DNA of 64,000 bases from UBA10349 sp003485905 (GTDB taxonomy: Bacteria > Pseudomonadota > Gammaproteobacteria > Arenicellales > Arenicellaceae), in the NCBI GenBank assembly GCA_943787185.1, contig CALSLL010000005.1, positions 78,252 to 142,251 of the forward strand, written 5' to 3'. The notes beneath the pieces are model-generated. The model saw nothing but the letters and a program-made list of their open reading frames with translations. It searched no databases and was not told the origin of the DNA. The first letter of the stretch is position 1. Each line of letters opens with the position of its first letter. Below are positions 54,872-63,416 of the stretch, one piece after another. Both the position numbers and the translations under genes were made by a program.

Positions 54872-55707
54872 TGGCAATTACACGGTGGTTGGCACCAGCC
54901 AAGCTAAATTTATTTCTTCATATTACCGGTCGTCGGGCCAATGGTTACCATGAGTTACAGACTGTATTCCAGTTATTGGATTTTAATGATGAGCTAGGTT
55001 TTGTGATTCGAGACGATGGGGTAATTACTCGATCTGGTGATCGGTATGGAATACCCGATGATGAGGAGTTATGTTGCAAGGCCGCGCGGTTGTTGCGAGA
55101 ACGAGCGAATAGTAATTTGGGTGTGACTATCTCAATAGATAAGCAAATCCCGATGGGGGGTGGTCTTGGTGGTGGGAGCTCAAATGCAGCGACAACATTG
55201 ATCGCGCTTAACCGACTTTGGGGCTTGGATTTATCGATGCTTGAGCTAGCGAATATTGGTTTGCAGCTGGGTGCTGATGTCCCGATTTTTGTGCGGGGAG
55301 AATCTGCGTGGGCCGAAGGTATTGGCGAACAATTAACCCCAATTGACCTGCCTGAGCGCTGGTTTTTAGTTCTAACACCAAATGTACATGTTTCAACGAA
55401 GCAGGTGTTTGCACATAAGTATTTGACACGTGACAGCCCTGCAATCACAATACGCGACTTTCGCGCTGGGCTGGCTGAAAACCAGCTTGAAAAAGTGGTT
55501 CGAGAGAGCTATCCGGAAGTTGCTAATGCATTGAAAGTATTAGGAAAGTTTGGAAAGGCGCGTATGACGGGCACGGGTGCTTCGGTATTCCTTGACTGTA
55601 ATGATGAACATACGGCTCAACAAGTATTAGCGGAATGTCCGTCAGAGATGTCTGGATTTATTGCCAAAGGCATTCAAGAGCACCCATTATTGAGTAGTAT
55701 TCGGTAG
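54862..55707 (+). CDS. ispE: 4-diphosphocytidyl-2-C-methyl-D-erythritol kinase
   Basis: About 281 residues. ATP-dependent step of the MEP isoprenoid pathway; GHMP kinase. WLAPAKLNLFLHITGRRANGYHELQTVFQLLDF at the N-terminus, the ATP loop PMGGGLGGGSSNAATTL, and the late GTGASVFLD motif III. ATG 54862 overlaps the end of lolB by ten bases. GTG 54871, overlapping by one base with GGGA upstream, is a credible alternative that starts just before the conserved part. Confidence 0.93.
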   Translation: MALVAITRWLAPAKLNLFLHITGRRANGYHELQTVFQLLDFNDELGFVIRDDGVITRSGDRYGIPDDEELCCKAARLLRERANSNLGVTISIDKQIPMGGGLGGGSSNAATTLIALNRLWGLDLSMLELANIGLQLGADVPIFVRGESAWAEGIGEQLTPIDLPERWFLVLTPNVHVSTKQVFAHKYLTRDSPAITIRDFRAGLAENQLEKVVRESYPEVANALKVLGKFGKARMTGTGASVFLDCNDEHTAQQVLAECPSEMSGFIAKGIQEHPLLSSIR

Positions 55708-55782
55708 AATATTTAGCCTCTAGGCTGAGCTACTGAAAGATTGCCAAGGGTGTGGAGATTGTTTTTTTAGAGTTGTTAATTT

Positions 55783-55858
55783 TGGGGTGTGGCCAAGTGG
55801 TAAGGCACTAGATTTTGATTCTAGCATTGCGCAGGTTCGAGTCCTGCCACCCCAGCCA
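55783..55858 (+). tRNA. tRNA-Gln (anticodon TTG)
   Basis: Cloverleaf with acceptor stem TGGGGTG pairing to CACCCCA, anticodon stem CTAGA/TCTAG, and loop TTTTGAT with the anticodon TTG. T-arm GCAGG-TTCGAGT-CCTGC. Encoded CCA at 55856-55858. It lies between ispE and prs, the same place as in Pseudomonas. Confidence 0.97.
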
Positions 55859-55879
55859 ATTTAGTTGAGAGGAATACAT

Positions 55880-56833
55880 ATGTCAGTTGAAAATCTGGCG
55901 TTGTTTAGTGGAAGCGCCAATCCAAATTTGGCTGCCAAGGTAGCCCGCTATCTGCAAGTTCCTCTCGGCAAGGCGACTGTTGATCGATTTAGCGATGGCG
56001 AGATCATGATTGAGTTGCAAGAGCATGTGCGTGGGAAGGATGTTTTTATCCTGCAGTCTACGTCAGCTCCGGCAAATGATCATTTGATGGAGCTGTTGAT
56101 TATGATTGATGCCTTACGCAGATCATCAGCAGGTCGTATTACAGCGGTTGTGCCTTATTTTGGGTATGCCCGTCAAGATCGGCGTCCGCGAACAGCGCGC
56201 GTGGCAATCAGCGCAAAGTTAGTAGCGATGATGATAAGCGGAGCGGGGGCGAATCGGGTTATGACTATGGATTTGCATGCTGATCAGATTCAAGGGTTTT
56301 TTGATATCCCGACCGATAATATTTATGCGTCACCAGTATTGTTAGGTGATTTGTGGAAATTGAAGAGAGATCAGAATTTGCTTGTTGTGTCTCCAGACGT
56401 AGGTGGAGTGGTTCGTGCGAGGGCATTAGCTAAACAATTGGAAGTAGACCTGGCAATCATCGATAAAAGGCGTCCTAAGGCAAATGTTGCCAAGGTAATG
56501 AATATTATCGGCGATGTGGAAGGTCGAAGTTGCGTATTGATGGATGACATGGTCGATACTGCCAATACTTTGTGTCATGCGGCAGCGGCGTTAAAGGAAA
56601 ATGGTGCGACGCGCGTTTCTGCGTATTGCACACATCCAGTGTTGTCGGGTGGCGCAGTTGAGAAAGTTGCTGCATCAGAATTGGATGAAATTGTAGTTAC
56701 CGATACGATTTCACTTAGTGCTGAGGCAGAGGCTAGTAATAAGATACGCCAGGTGTCGATATCTGACTTGTTAGGTGAGTCAGTGCGCCGGGTTGCAGCG
56801 GACGATTCTGTAAGTTCATTATTTGTTGAGTAA
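55880..56833 (+). CDS. prs: Ribose-phosphate pyrophosphokinase
   Basis: 317 residues from ATG 55880, with GAGAGGA just upstream; an earlier in-frame start at 55865 is less likely. Makes PRPP from ribose-5-phosphate and ATP. FSGSANPNLAAKVARYL, the ATP flexible region PYFGYARQDRRPRTARVAISAKL, MTMDLHADQIQGFFDIPTDN, and the PRPP-binding loop CVLMDDMVDTANTL. All signature residues are kept. Length matches E. coli (315). Confidence 0.96.
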   Translation: MSVENLALFSGSANPNLAAKVARYLQVPLGKATVDRFSDGEIMIELQEHVRGKDVFILQSTSAPANDHLMELLIMIDALRRSSAGRITAVVPYFGYARQDRRPRTARVAISAKLVAMMISGAGANRVMTMDLHADQIQGFFDIPTDNIYASPVLLGDLWKLKRDQNLLVVSPDVGGVVRARALAKQLEVDLAIIDKRRPKANVAKVMNIIGDVEGRSCVLMDDMVDTANTLCHAAAALKENGATRVSAYCTHPVLSGGAVEKVAASELDEIVVTDTISLSAEAEASNKIRQVSISDLLGESVRRVAADDSVSSLFVE

Positions 56834-56922
56834 TATCGGCGAATATAAAAGTGAAGTAACCGTCTAATAGATTAATTGGGTAAAATAGAGAGTAACGAGA
56901 TAAATCTCGCCGGAGTAATAAA

Positions 56923-57642
56923 ATGAGTAGTAATTTTGTAGTTGAAGCGGAGTATCGTGAAGGAAAAGGTACTGCCGATAGTCGTCGCGCAAGGCATAAC
57001 AATAAGGTGCCTGCAGTTTTGTACGGCGCTGGCAAAGAGAACGGCAATTTACTGCTGGATCATAACGCTTTGATGCACCAATTGGAGGTAGAAGCATTTA
57101 CCTCCGCAGTTCTTGAAATTAAAACGGATAAGGGAACTGATCAAGCCATTGTGCGCGATGTTCAGTATCATCCTTATAAGCCACGAATTTTGCATGTTGA
57201 TTTTCAGCGTGTCAGTGCAACCGAGAAATTTAATACATCTGTACCGGTTCATATGACGGGTATTGATGTTGCTCCAGGTGTAACCGTTGGTAAAGGAATC
57301 CCTAGTACATTGATTTCTGACATCGATATTACTTGTTTGCCAGCCAATCTGCCGGAATACCTGGAAGCAGATATGTCTGCATTGGAAGTTGGTGAGTCAA
57401 TTCATTTGAGCCAACTAATATTGCCAGAAGGCGTCGAAATTGTTTCGCTTAATAGCGGAGGCGATGATTTGGCGGTCGCATCTATTTTGGCACCGAAACA
57501 ACAGGGTGAAGGTCTCGCAGCAGCAGCAGAGGCAGAAGCAGATGCTGTCGAAGAAGCAGAGGCAATTGATGACGCAGGTTCTGATGAAGCGGAAGCTGGG
57601 GAGGATTCAGCTGCCGGTGATGAGGCTCCTGAAGAAGGGTAA
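56923..57642 (+). CDS. rplY: 50S ribosomal protein L25 (Ctc-type, long form)
   Basis: 239 residues. Binds 5S rRNA. The N-terminal L25 domain has EYREGKGTADSRRARHNNKVPAVLYG and YHPYKPRILHVDFQRV. The second TL5/CTC-type beta domain follows (VPVHMTGIDVAPGVTVGKG). The C-terminal 45 residues are an acidic Ala/Glu tail. E. coli L25 has only the first domain (94 residues), so this is the longer form found in most bacteria. ATG 56923 has GGAG upstream. Confidence 0.95.
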   Translation: MSSNFVVEAEYREGKGTADSRRARHNNKVPAVLYGAGKENGNLLLDHNALMHQLEVEAFTSAVLEIKTDKGTDQAIVRDVQYHPYKPRILHVDFQRVSATEKFNTSVPVHMTGIDVAPGVTVGKGIPSTLISDIDITCLPANLPEYLEADMSALEVGESIHLSQLILPEGVEIVSLNSGGDDLAVASILAPKQQGEGLAAAAEAEADAVEEAEAIDDAGSDEAEAGEDSAAGDEAPEEG

Positions 57643-57645
57643 ACT

Positions 57646-58239
57646 ATGTCCAATTCGATCAAACTGATCGTTGGGCTGGGTAATCCCGGTTCCAAATATG
57701 CAGAGACCCGGCATAACGCCGGGTTTTTGTTTTTGGATGCGGTGTGCCGAAAAGCTGGGTTGATGCTCGCAGCTGAGCGGCATGCGAACGCCGAGTCCGC
57801 CCCACTCGAAGGCGGCTTGGTTGGGGATACCGGTCGTTGTATGTTATTGGCACCACAAACCTTCATGAATTTAAGTGGCGACGCAGTACAAAGTATTATT
57901 TCTTATCACAAGATAGCCATTGAGGAAGTGTTAGTTGTGCATGACGAGCTTGATTTGTCTCCAGGAACTGCGCGCCTAAAGCAGGGTGGAGGTCATGGCG
58001 GACATAACGGGTTGAGAGATATCATCACAAAGTGCGGTGAAGGTTTCTACCGTTTACGACTCGGTGTCGGTCATCCTGGTAGTCCAGAGCTAGTCAATCC
58101 TTATCTAACTCACCAGCGGATCCCGCGTGCAGAAATGGATTTGCTGGATCGTGCTATTGCAGATTCGTTAGACCAATTGTCACTAATTATTGCGGGAGAC
58201 TTTGAGTCCGCGATGAAGAGCTTACACACGGAAAGTTAG
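57646..58239 (+). CDS. pth: Peptidyl-tRNA hydrolase
   Basis: 197 residues. Frees tRNAs from prematurely released peptidyl-tRNA. IVGLGNPGSKYAETRHNAGFLFLDAV holds the catalytic His and conserved Asn; PQTFMNLSGDAV, VVHDELDLSPGTARLKQGGGHGGHNGLRDI and FYRLRLGVGHPG are all family motifs. Three bases after rplY, then ychF 27 bases later: the standard rplY-pth-ychF unit. Confidence 0.97.
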   Translation: MSNSIKLIVGLGNPGSKYAETRHNAGFLFLDAVCRKAGLMLAAERHANAESAPLEGGLVGDTGRCMLLAPQTFMNLSGDAVQSIISYHKIAIEEVLVVHDELDLSPGTARLKQGGGHGGHNGLRDIITKCGEGFYRLRLGVGHPGSPELVNPYLTHQRIPRAEMDLLDRAIADSLDQLSLIIAGDFESAMKSLHTES

Positions 58240-58266
58240 TTAAAAGAACGACCTGAGAGAGCGGTA

Positions 58267-59358
58267 ATGGGATTTAAATGTGGAATCGTAGGCTTGCCTA
58301 ATGTTGGTAAATCAACGTTATTCAATGCGCTTACAAATTCAGGCATTCAGGCAGAAAATTACCCTTTTTGCACGATAGAGCCGAATGTCGGCATCGTTGA
58401 AGTACCGGACCCTCGACTGGATCGATTGGTTGAGCTAGTAGAACCGCAGAAAACCATCCCGACTACGATGGAATTTGTCGATATTGCTGGCTTGGTCGCG
58501 GGCGCATCTAAAGGCGAAGGGCTGGGGAATCAATTTCTGGCGAATATTCGTGAAACGGATGCGATTGCACATGTTGTACGGTGCTTTGTTGACGAGAATG
58601 TCACTCATGTTTCAGGCAAAGTAGATCCTGCTTCAGATATTGACGTTATAAATACGGAGCTTGCTTTAGCTGATCTGGAGACCGTTGAAAAAGCGGTAGT
58701 ACGAGCGCAAAAAAATGCCAAGGCAGGCGGTAAAGAGTTACTCGCACAGAGTGCGTTCTTGGAAAAGCTTCGGATGCATTTGGATTCTGGTGCTCCAGTC
58801 AGAGCGATGAGTCTTACTGAAGACGAGCAACTGATACTTAAGCCGATGTGCCTGCTTACTGCCAAGCCAACAATGTACATTGCCAATGTCGATGAAAGCC
58901 GCGCTGTCGATAACCCGCATGTTGCCACGGTTGAACAAATTACCAAGCAGGAAGGTGCGAGTGTGGTGGTCATATGCGCCGCTATAGAGGCAGAGCTTTC
59001 TGAATTGGATGCCGAGGACAAACAAGCTTTTTTGGAAGATCTGGGTCAGCAAGAACCGGGCTTAAATCGAGTTATTCGTGCCGGTTATGAACTGTTGGGA
59101 TTACAGACCTATTTAACCATTGGGCCGAAGGAGGGCCGGGCCTGGACAGTTCGAAAAGGCAGTACAGCGCCTCAGGCCGCAGGTGTCATCCATACGGATT
59201 TTGAGCGAGGTTTTATTCGAGCCGAGATTATTTCGTTTGCCGACTATGATAATTATCAAACAGAGCAAGCCGTAAAGGAAGCCGGTAAGCTTCGACTCGA
59301 AGGCAAGGATTATATTATGCAAGATGGCGACGTGGTGCATTTTCGATTTAACGTTTAG
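58267..59358 (+). CDS. ychF: Ribosome-associated ATPase YchF/EngD
   Basis: 363 residues. Obg-related P-loop protein that prefers ATP to GTP and binds ribosomes. G1 GLPNVGKSTLFNAL, G3 region DIAGLVAGASKGEGLGNQFL, and the C-terminal TGS domain (LQTYLTIGPKEGRAWTVRKGSTAPQAAGVIHTDFERGFIRAEI). The NxxE in place of NKxD (YIANVDE) is the normal signature for ATP specificity. Full length. Confidence 0.97.
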   Translation: MGFKCGIVGLPNVGKSTLFNALTNSGIQAENYPFCTIEPNVGIVEVPDPRLDRLVELVEPQKTIPTTMEFVDIAGLVAGASKGEGLGNQFLANIRETDAIAHVVRCFVDENVTHVSGKVDPASDIDVINTELALADLETVEKAVVRAQKNAKAGGKELLAQSAFLEKLRMHLDSGAPVRAMSLTEDEQLILKPMCLLTAKPTMYIANVDESRAVDNPHVATVEQITKQEGASVVVICAAIEAELSELDAEDKQAFLEDLGQQEPGLNRVIRAGYELLGLQTYLTIGPKEGRAWTVRKGSTAPQAAGVIHTDFERGFIRAEIISFADYDNYQTEQAVKEAGKLRLEGKDYIMQDGDVVHFRFNV

Positions 59359-59532
59359 AAATTACGGTTTATCAGTAAAGGTTGCTTCTAGACTAGATCT
59401 TTAACTTGTAGTTTTGCGCAAATTGGCACGGATGAGCGGTGCTGGTCCACCCCTCTGAAATGCGATACATGATTTGATGAATATCAAACTTCGTGTATTA
59501 TCGCTTCTATCTAATCTAATTTATCCGGTTTA

Positions 59533-59706
59533 ATGCATAAATCATTGATAATAATCGTTTTCACGTGCTGTTTGAGCGGCTGCGTTGGTTTGGTGATATC
59601 AACGGCGACTGATGCCGCGATCGCGGTTGCCAAGATCCCTTTTAAGGTTGGCGGTGCAGTGGTCGATGTTGTCACCGGTGACGACGACGATAAGTCGGAC
59701 GATTAA
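59533..59706 (+). CDS. 57-residue lipoprotein
   Basis: Short gene. MHKSLIIIVFTCCLSGC gives a lipoprotein signal with the lipidated Cys17. The mature part (VGLVISTATDAAIAVAKIPF, then KVGGAVVDVVTGDDDDKSDD) is short and ends in a strongly acidic tail. It resembles small proteobacterial lipoproteins that combine a TATD-type helix with a KVGGAVVDVV segment; their function is unknown. It overlaps the presumed start of the broken lipase gene by several tens of bases, in a different frame, and may be its translational partner. Confidence 0.75.
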   Translation: MHKSLIIIVFTCCLSGCVGLVISTATDAAIAVAKIPFKVGGAVVDVVTGDDDDKSDD

Positions 59707-60428
59707 ATCTGCTCGTAAATTCGTACCGATAGTATCCCTGCTGGTATGGCTAAATTCCGCGCATGCGGACTGTGTGGTATTACTGCATGGTCTGGCAAGA
59801 GGTGCATCTTCGATGACTTCGATGACTTCGATGGCGGATGCGTTAGTTAAGGCTGATTACCGGATCGCAAACGTTGGTTATCGCTCGAGAAAGCAACAGA
59901 TAGAACATATTGCTGGCCCAACTATCGAGCAAGGGCTTAATGAATGTGATTTAACCGCTGGAGAACGTATTCACTTCGTCACTCATTCACTTGGCGGGAT
60001 TTTATTGCGCTACTATCTTTCAAATAATGAGCGGACGCAGGTGAGCGACCGTCTTGGGCATGTGATCATGTTAGGCCCACCGAATCAGGGGAGTGAGGTG
60101 GTAGATGCCTTAAAAGGAATTCCTGGCTATTCTTGGTTGAATGGACCTGCGGGGGTACCAACTCGGTACGGACGAGAAGAGCGTACCGTTGCTGTTGCCA
60201 GCGGTTGATTTTTCGCTCGGTGTAATTGCTGGTAGTCGTAGCATTGATCCAATTAGTTCGTTTTTTCTACCTAACCCAGACGATGGAAAAGTATCTGTAG
60301 CCAGCACGCGAGTGGAAGGGATGCGGGATCATATGGTGATGCCAGTAACGCACACATTCATGATGAATAGTGAAAAAGTGCAAGAACAAGTTGTGTATTA
60401 CTTGAGGAACGGCGCTTTTGATCGATGA
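59666..60428 (+). pseudogene. Secreted lipase/alpha-beta hydrolase broken by a frameshift
   Basis: Frame one (59666-60208) has a signal peptide (KFVPIVSLLVWLNSAHA), the oxyanion motif VVLLHGLARG and the nucleophile elbow IHFVTHSLGGILLRYYL. It then runs out of family sequence after LNGPAG and stops. The expected continuation, QLGTDEKSVPLLLPAVDF, then PDDGKVSVASTRVEGMRDHMVMPVTHTFMM with the likely catalytic His, is in another frame up to 60428. The switch falls at a run of five G (60151-60155); one G fewer restores a single protein of about 250 residues. Starts at 59612, 59666 (ATG) or 59678 (GTG) are all possible. Either a pseudogene, a sequencing error, or slippage. Confidence 0.8.
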
Positions 60429-60546
60429 ATTGAATCTTGATCAATCTATACTAGAAAGGCGAGATTAGTATTTGGAAAAACTGTATTGCGAGTGTATTTT
60501 TAGCATTGACGCCGTACTAGTGTTTCGCTATGGTTCGCGCCACTGG

Positions 60547-60623
60547 GGCTATGTAGCTCAGCTGGTTAGAGCACAGCATTCATAATGCTGGGGTCGGTGG
60601 TTCAAGTCCACCCATAGCCACCA
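60547..60623 (+). tRNA. tRNA-Met, elongator (anticodon CAT)
   Basis: Acceptor stem GGCTATG pairs with CATAGCC; anticodon stem CAGCA/TGCTG with loop TTCATAA (anticodon CAT); T-arm GGTGG-TTCAAGT-CCACC; encoded CCA. The D-arm and overall sequence resemble E. coli elongator tRNA-Met and not the initiator, which lacks the first base pair. A lysidine-modified Ile2 tRNA cannot be fully excluded without modification data. It is directly followed by an integrase gene, so its 3' end is the likely attachment site of an island. Confidence 0.95.
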
Positions 60624-60714
60624 ATTCCCCTAAAAAACCCTATATAAAACAACAGTTTATATTTTGGGTTTTACCCCCAATCACTATAGTTATATACATT
60701 GGTTATATACATCT

Positions 60715-61656
60715 ATGGTGAGAACTCCTTCCTATATCACCCGTTCTCAGCACGGTGTGTACTACTTTCAAATACGAGTTGAAAATGATTTAAAGATTCG
60801 ACTTGGAATTAAAAGTAAACTCTATAGAAAATCACTAAAGACCAAAGATCGAAAGGTTGCTTTAGGACTAGCTCGTCGACTTTGGGTTGAATTGCATACA
60901 GATGATGAGGACTGGTTCAATATGGTTGATATTCCGAAAATAGGAACTAAGGAATATGATAACTGGGAAGCTGCTTGGCAGGATGCAGAGCGTGTTAAAT
61001 CCAAATCAATAAGAGTTGCTCTCGATGTGGATCAACAACTGAGTAAGATTCCTAAATGGGATTTTGATGCTCGAGAGAGTTTTATTGAAGGTTTGAGTCC
61101 AGAAGAACACGCTGCTATTCAGTATGTTTCAGACAATGATATTAATTTAAACAAATATAAAGATGAACCAAGCATAGTAGAACATCCAAACGCTAAACCT
61201 AATAATGGTGGTAACAAATCACGCCGATTGAGTGTGCTCTTGGATGAGTATTTAGTTGATGTGAGGTCCAATAAGGTATCGGATCGATCTATCACGCTCT
61301 ATCGCGATCAAATTTCTATGTTTATTGAATTGGTCACAGATAAATGTAGTGACCAATTGTCTTATGACGATATTAATCATTACAAAGTATCGCTATCAAA
61401 GATTCCAACGAATAGAAATAAGAAGAAAGCGTATAGAAATATTCCGTTAGAAGGTTTGCTTAAGATGGATATTAATTCATCGGACTTATTGTCTGAAAGC
61501 ACCTGTAGTACCTATGTTACTAATGTAAAAGCATTTTTGAGTTGGGGAGTAGATCGGAAATTTTTTACCAGTGACACTGTGTCAGCGCTTAATAAAGTAT
61601 ATAAAAAAGCAACGAGCAATCTCTGCGGTTCAATTTACTATATAATGAATCAATAG
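60715..61656 (+). pseudogene. Tyrosine-recombinase integrase without its catalytic domain
   Basis: 313 residues from ATG 60715. The N-terminus (YITRSQHGVYYFQIRVENDLKIRLGIKSK, KTKDRKVALGLARRL) is the DUF6538-type arm-binding domain. The core-binding SAM-like domain follows (LDEYLVDVRSNKVSDRSITLYRDQ). It ends at SALNKVYKKATSNLCGSIYYIMNQ, where the catalytic domain with its R...H-x-x-R...Y residues would begin. No continuation is seen in other frames after 61656. A truncated integrase cannot recombine, so the element is probably fixed. AT-rich compared with the core genes. 92 bases after tRNA-Met. Confidence 0.75.
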
Positions 61657-61677
61657 CAACGGAGCCTCCGTTGCTAT
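61653..61677. terminator. Palindrome at the end of the integrase fragment
   Basis: Perfect 11-bp inverted repeat ATAGCAACGGA/TCCGTTGCTAT around GCC. Its left arm includes the integrase stop codon. No T-tract on the plus strand, so terminator function is uncertain; it may also mark a rearrangement junction. Confidence 0.55.
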
Positions 61678-61694
61678 GACATTGGAGATATTTA

Positions 61695-61766
61695 GTGAGA
61701 AACAAAGTGGAGATATTTATGAGGAACAAAGGAGGTGCTATGGCCGAGCACCAACAACCGCAATGA
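61695..61766 (+). CDS. Possible 15-23-residue leader peptide upstream of the porin
   Basis: One open frame with three possible starts, each with its own ribosome-binding site: GTG 61695 and ATG 61719, both preceded by GGAGATATTT, and ATG 61740, preceded by AAAGGAGGT. It ends with TGA at 61764-61766, overlapping the porin ATG at 61763 (ATGA). The first two starts lie in a 24-25-bp tandem repeat (61683-61707 and 61708-61731). The peptide is MRNKGGAMAEHQQPQ from the middle start. No known match. It may couple or attenuate porin translation. Confidence 0.35.
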   Translation: MRNKVEIFMRNKGGAMAEHQQPQ

Positions 61767-63334
61767 GTAAGATATTTCAGTTTATGCGCAGTGAGGCTTA
61801 TCTTAGCTTAAGATCCATAACTTTAGTATTGGGTTTGTCTATGGCTTTGCTAGCACAGGATTCATTTGGCCAAGATAGCACTCCCACTAATGCAGATATC
61901 CAAAGTATTTTAGATCGCCTTAGTGCTCTTGAAGCTGAAAATAAGCTACTTAAAAGTAGGGCGCTTGAAGCAGAAAAAACTTCTCTTGGGAGCGAAAATA
62001 CCCTAGAGCCCACACAAACGCGAGCCTCTGTCATCGGCACGAATGCCGCCTATAATTTCCAGTTGTTAGATCACGCAGAAAACACTAATACCAAACAACT
62101 ATTGCAGCTTCGAGCAATACAAGATGGCGGTATTGAAAACACTCTAATTATCGGTGGGCAAATTACCAGCCTTATCAATTACCAAAAGGCGAATGAAGAC
62201 ACTAAATTTGGCTGGTTGATGAGGCACCCTACGTCGAGTAATCAGATTGGCAAAGAGGTCTCAGAAGCAGTTGTTCACTCAGCTAATCTGAATTTTACCG
62301 CTCGGTTAAGCGATTCTATTACCGGTTATGTTGAAATGCTTTACAACCCTGAGCAAAATTTTGCCGCAAACTCTACCATTACAGGCCTTCCAAGAAATAA
62401 CGTCAGTGTTCGACGCGCTTATGTCCTGTGGGGTAATCTGGACTCTTCACCAGCATATGCATCGTTAGGAAAAATAGATATACCTTTTGGGCTTAATGAT
62501 ACTGTAAGTCCATTTACAAATTCGACTAATTGGCACTCTTTTGCGGGACTAGCTTATGGAGCAAATTTAGGCTTTGCTGGAGAGAACTTTCATCTGAGGG
62601 CTATGGCCATTCAAGGGGGCGCCCAGTTTAGGAATGCTAATACTTCAGTTGGCGAAACTAATGTCCCCTCCAAGCTAAATAATTTCGCGCTAGATGCTAA
62701 TTATACTTTCGTCGCGGACCACGATTCTAATGTGAATATAGGCCTTAGCTATCAGTATGGGTCTAGCTATTGTCAGTCGTACAATGACACTCCATCGACA
62801 GCTCATTCTACTCCAACACTAATTTTGGGCGTAACAAGAAACATAGAGGCCCAAGGTGTTAAGCATTTTGCTTCATGCAAGAGCAACAATGACGCAATTG
62901 CTGGTTATGTGCGTTATGAGGGGGCTAAAACGCTTATAATCGCTGAATATGCTAAAACCCTTGATGTGTGGCCAGGTACGCTCAATCCATACATACCTCA
63001 ATTTATAGCTACTGACAGTGAGGCCTTTACCATTGGGGGTCGTTACTCTATGGACTTAGGCTTGGCTACTCCGGTAGACTTTTCTGCCGAGTTCAGCAGA
63101 TTTAGCGCAGGCCCGTCTGGTGCGCCCTGGGAAAAACAAGACCAACTAGTGTTTGGATTGTCCCACTACCTATCACCAAACATAAATCTATTTTCAGAGA
63201 TAACATTAGTTGATGGCTGGGTGCCATTAAACTTTTTGTCTGGTGGAAATCCGGGTAGCTTAGTAGGAACCTCATGGTCTAGCCAGACATCACAAACAAA
63301 GATTTTTATGCTAGGCATCCAAGCCGCCTTCTAG
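61763..63334 (+). CDS. Outer-membrane porin, LbtU-like
   Basis: 523 residues from ATG 61763. A long signal peptide (to about residue 37, LLAQDSFGQ), a short coiled coil (about 45-75: IQSILDRLSALEAENKLLKS), then a beta-barrel with alternating pattern and a terminal aromatic-like strand (TKIFMLGIQAAF) ending in Phe. Internal segments such as TGYVEMLYNPEQNF, RRAYVLWGNLDSSPAYASLGKIDIPFGL and WHSFAGLAYGANLGF resemble the LbtU siderophore porins first described in Legionella. A siderophore role is inference. A possible leader is coupled to it (ATGA). No other iron genes are in view. Confidence 0.65.
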   Translation: MSKIFQFMRSEAYLSLRSITLVLGLSMALLAQDSFGQDSTPTNADIQSILDRLSALEAENKLLKSRALEAEKTSLGSENTLEPTQTRASVIGTNAAYNFQLLDHAENTNTKQLLQLRAIQDGGIENTLIIGGQITSLINYQKANEDTKFGWLMRHPTSSNQIGKEVSEAVVHSANLNFTARLSDSITGYVEMLYNPEQNFAANSTITGLPRNNVSVRRAYVLWGNLDSSPAYASLGKIDIPFGLNDTVSPFTNSTNWHSFAGLAYGANLGFAGENFHLRAMAIQGGAQFRNANTSVGETNVPSKLNNFALDANYTFVADHDSNVNIGLSYQYGSSYCQSYNDTPSTAHSTPTLILGVTRNIEAQGVKHFASCKSNNDAIAGYVRYEGAKTLIIAEYAKTLDVWPGTLNPYIPQFIATDSEAFTIGGRYSMDLGLATPVDFSAEFSRFSAGPSGAPWEKQDQLVFGLSHYLSPNINLFSEITLVDGWVPLNFLSGGNPGSLVGTSWSSQTSQTKIFMLGIQAAF

Positions 63335-63385
63335 CCTCATGCTGTCAGATTTAGCATTAACACCTTACATTTGATATTAGAAATC

Positions 63386-63416
63386 CCCACAGAAGAAACA
63401 CGTTTTTTTCTGTGGG
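63386..63416 (+). terminator. Hairpin after the porin gene
   Basis: Inverted repeat CCCACAGAA/TTCTGTGGG of 9 bp with a T-rich loop, 52 bases after the porin stop. No T-tract follows the stem on the plus strand, so termination there is not certain. Confidence 0.5.

Noticed and set aside
58605..59021. Antisense open frame within ychF
   Set aside because: ychF is intact and fully explains the region; the frame has no family character.
61653..61677. Terminal inverted repeat of an insertion sequence
   Set aside because: Both arms are adjacent and form one hairpin; no transposase or second end was seen.
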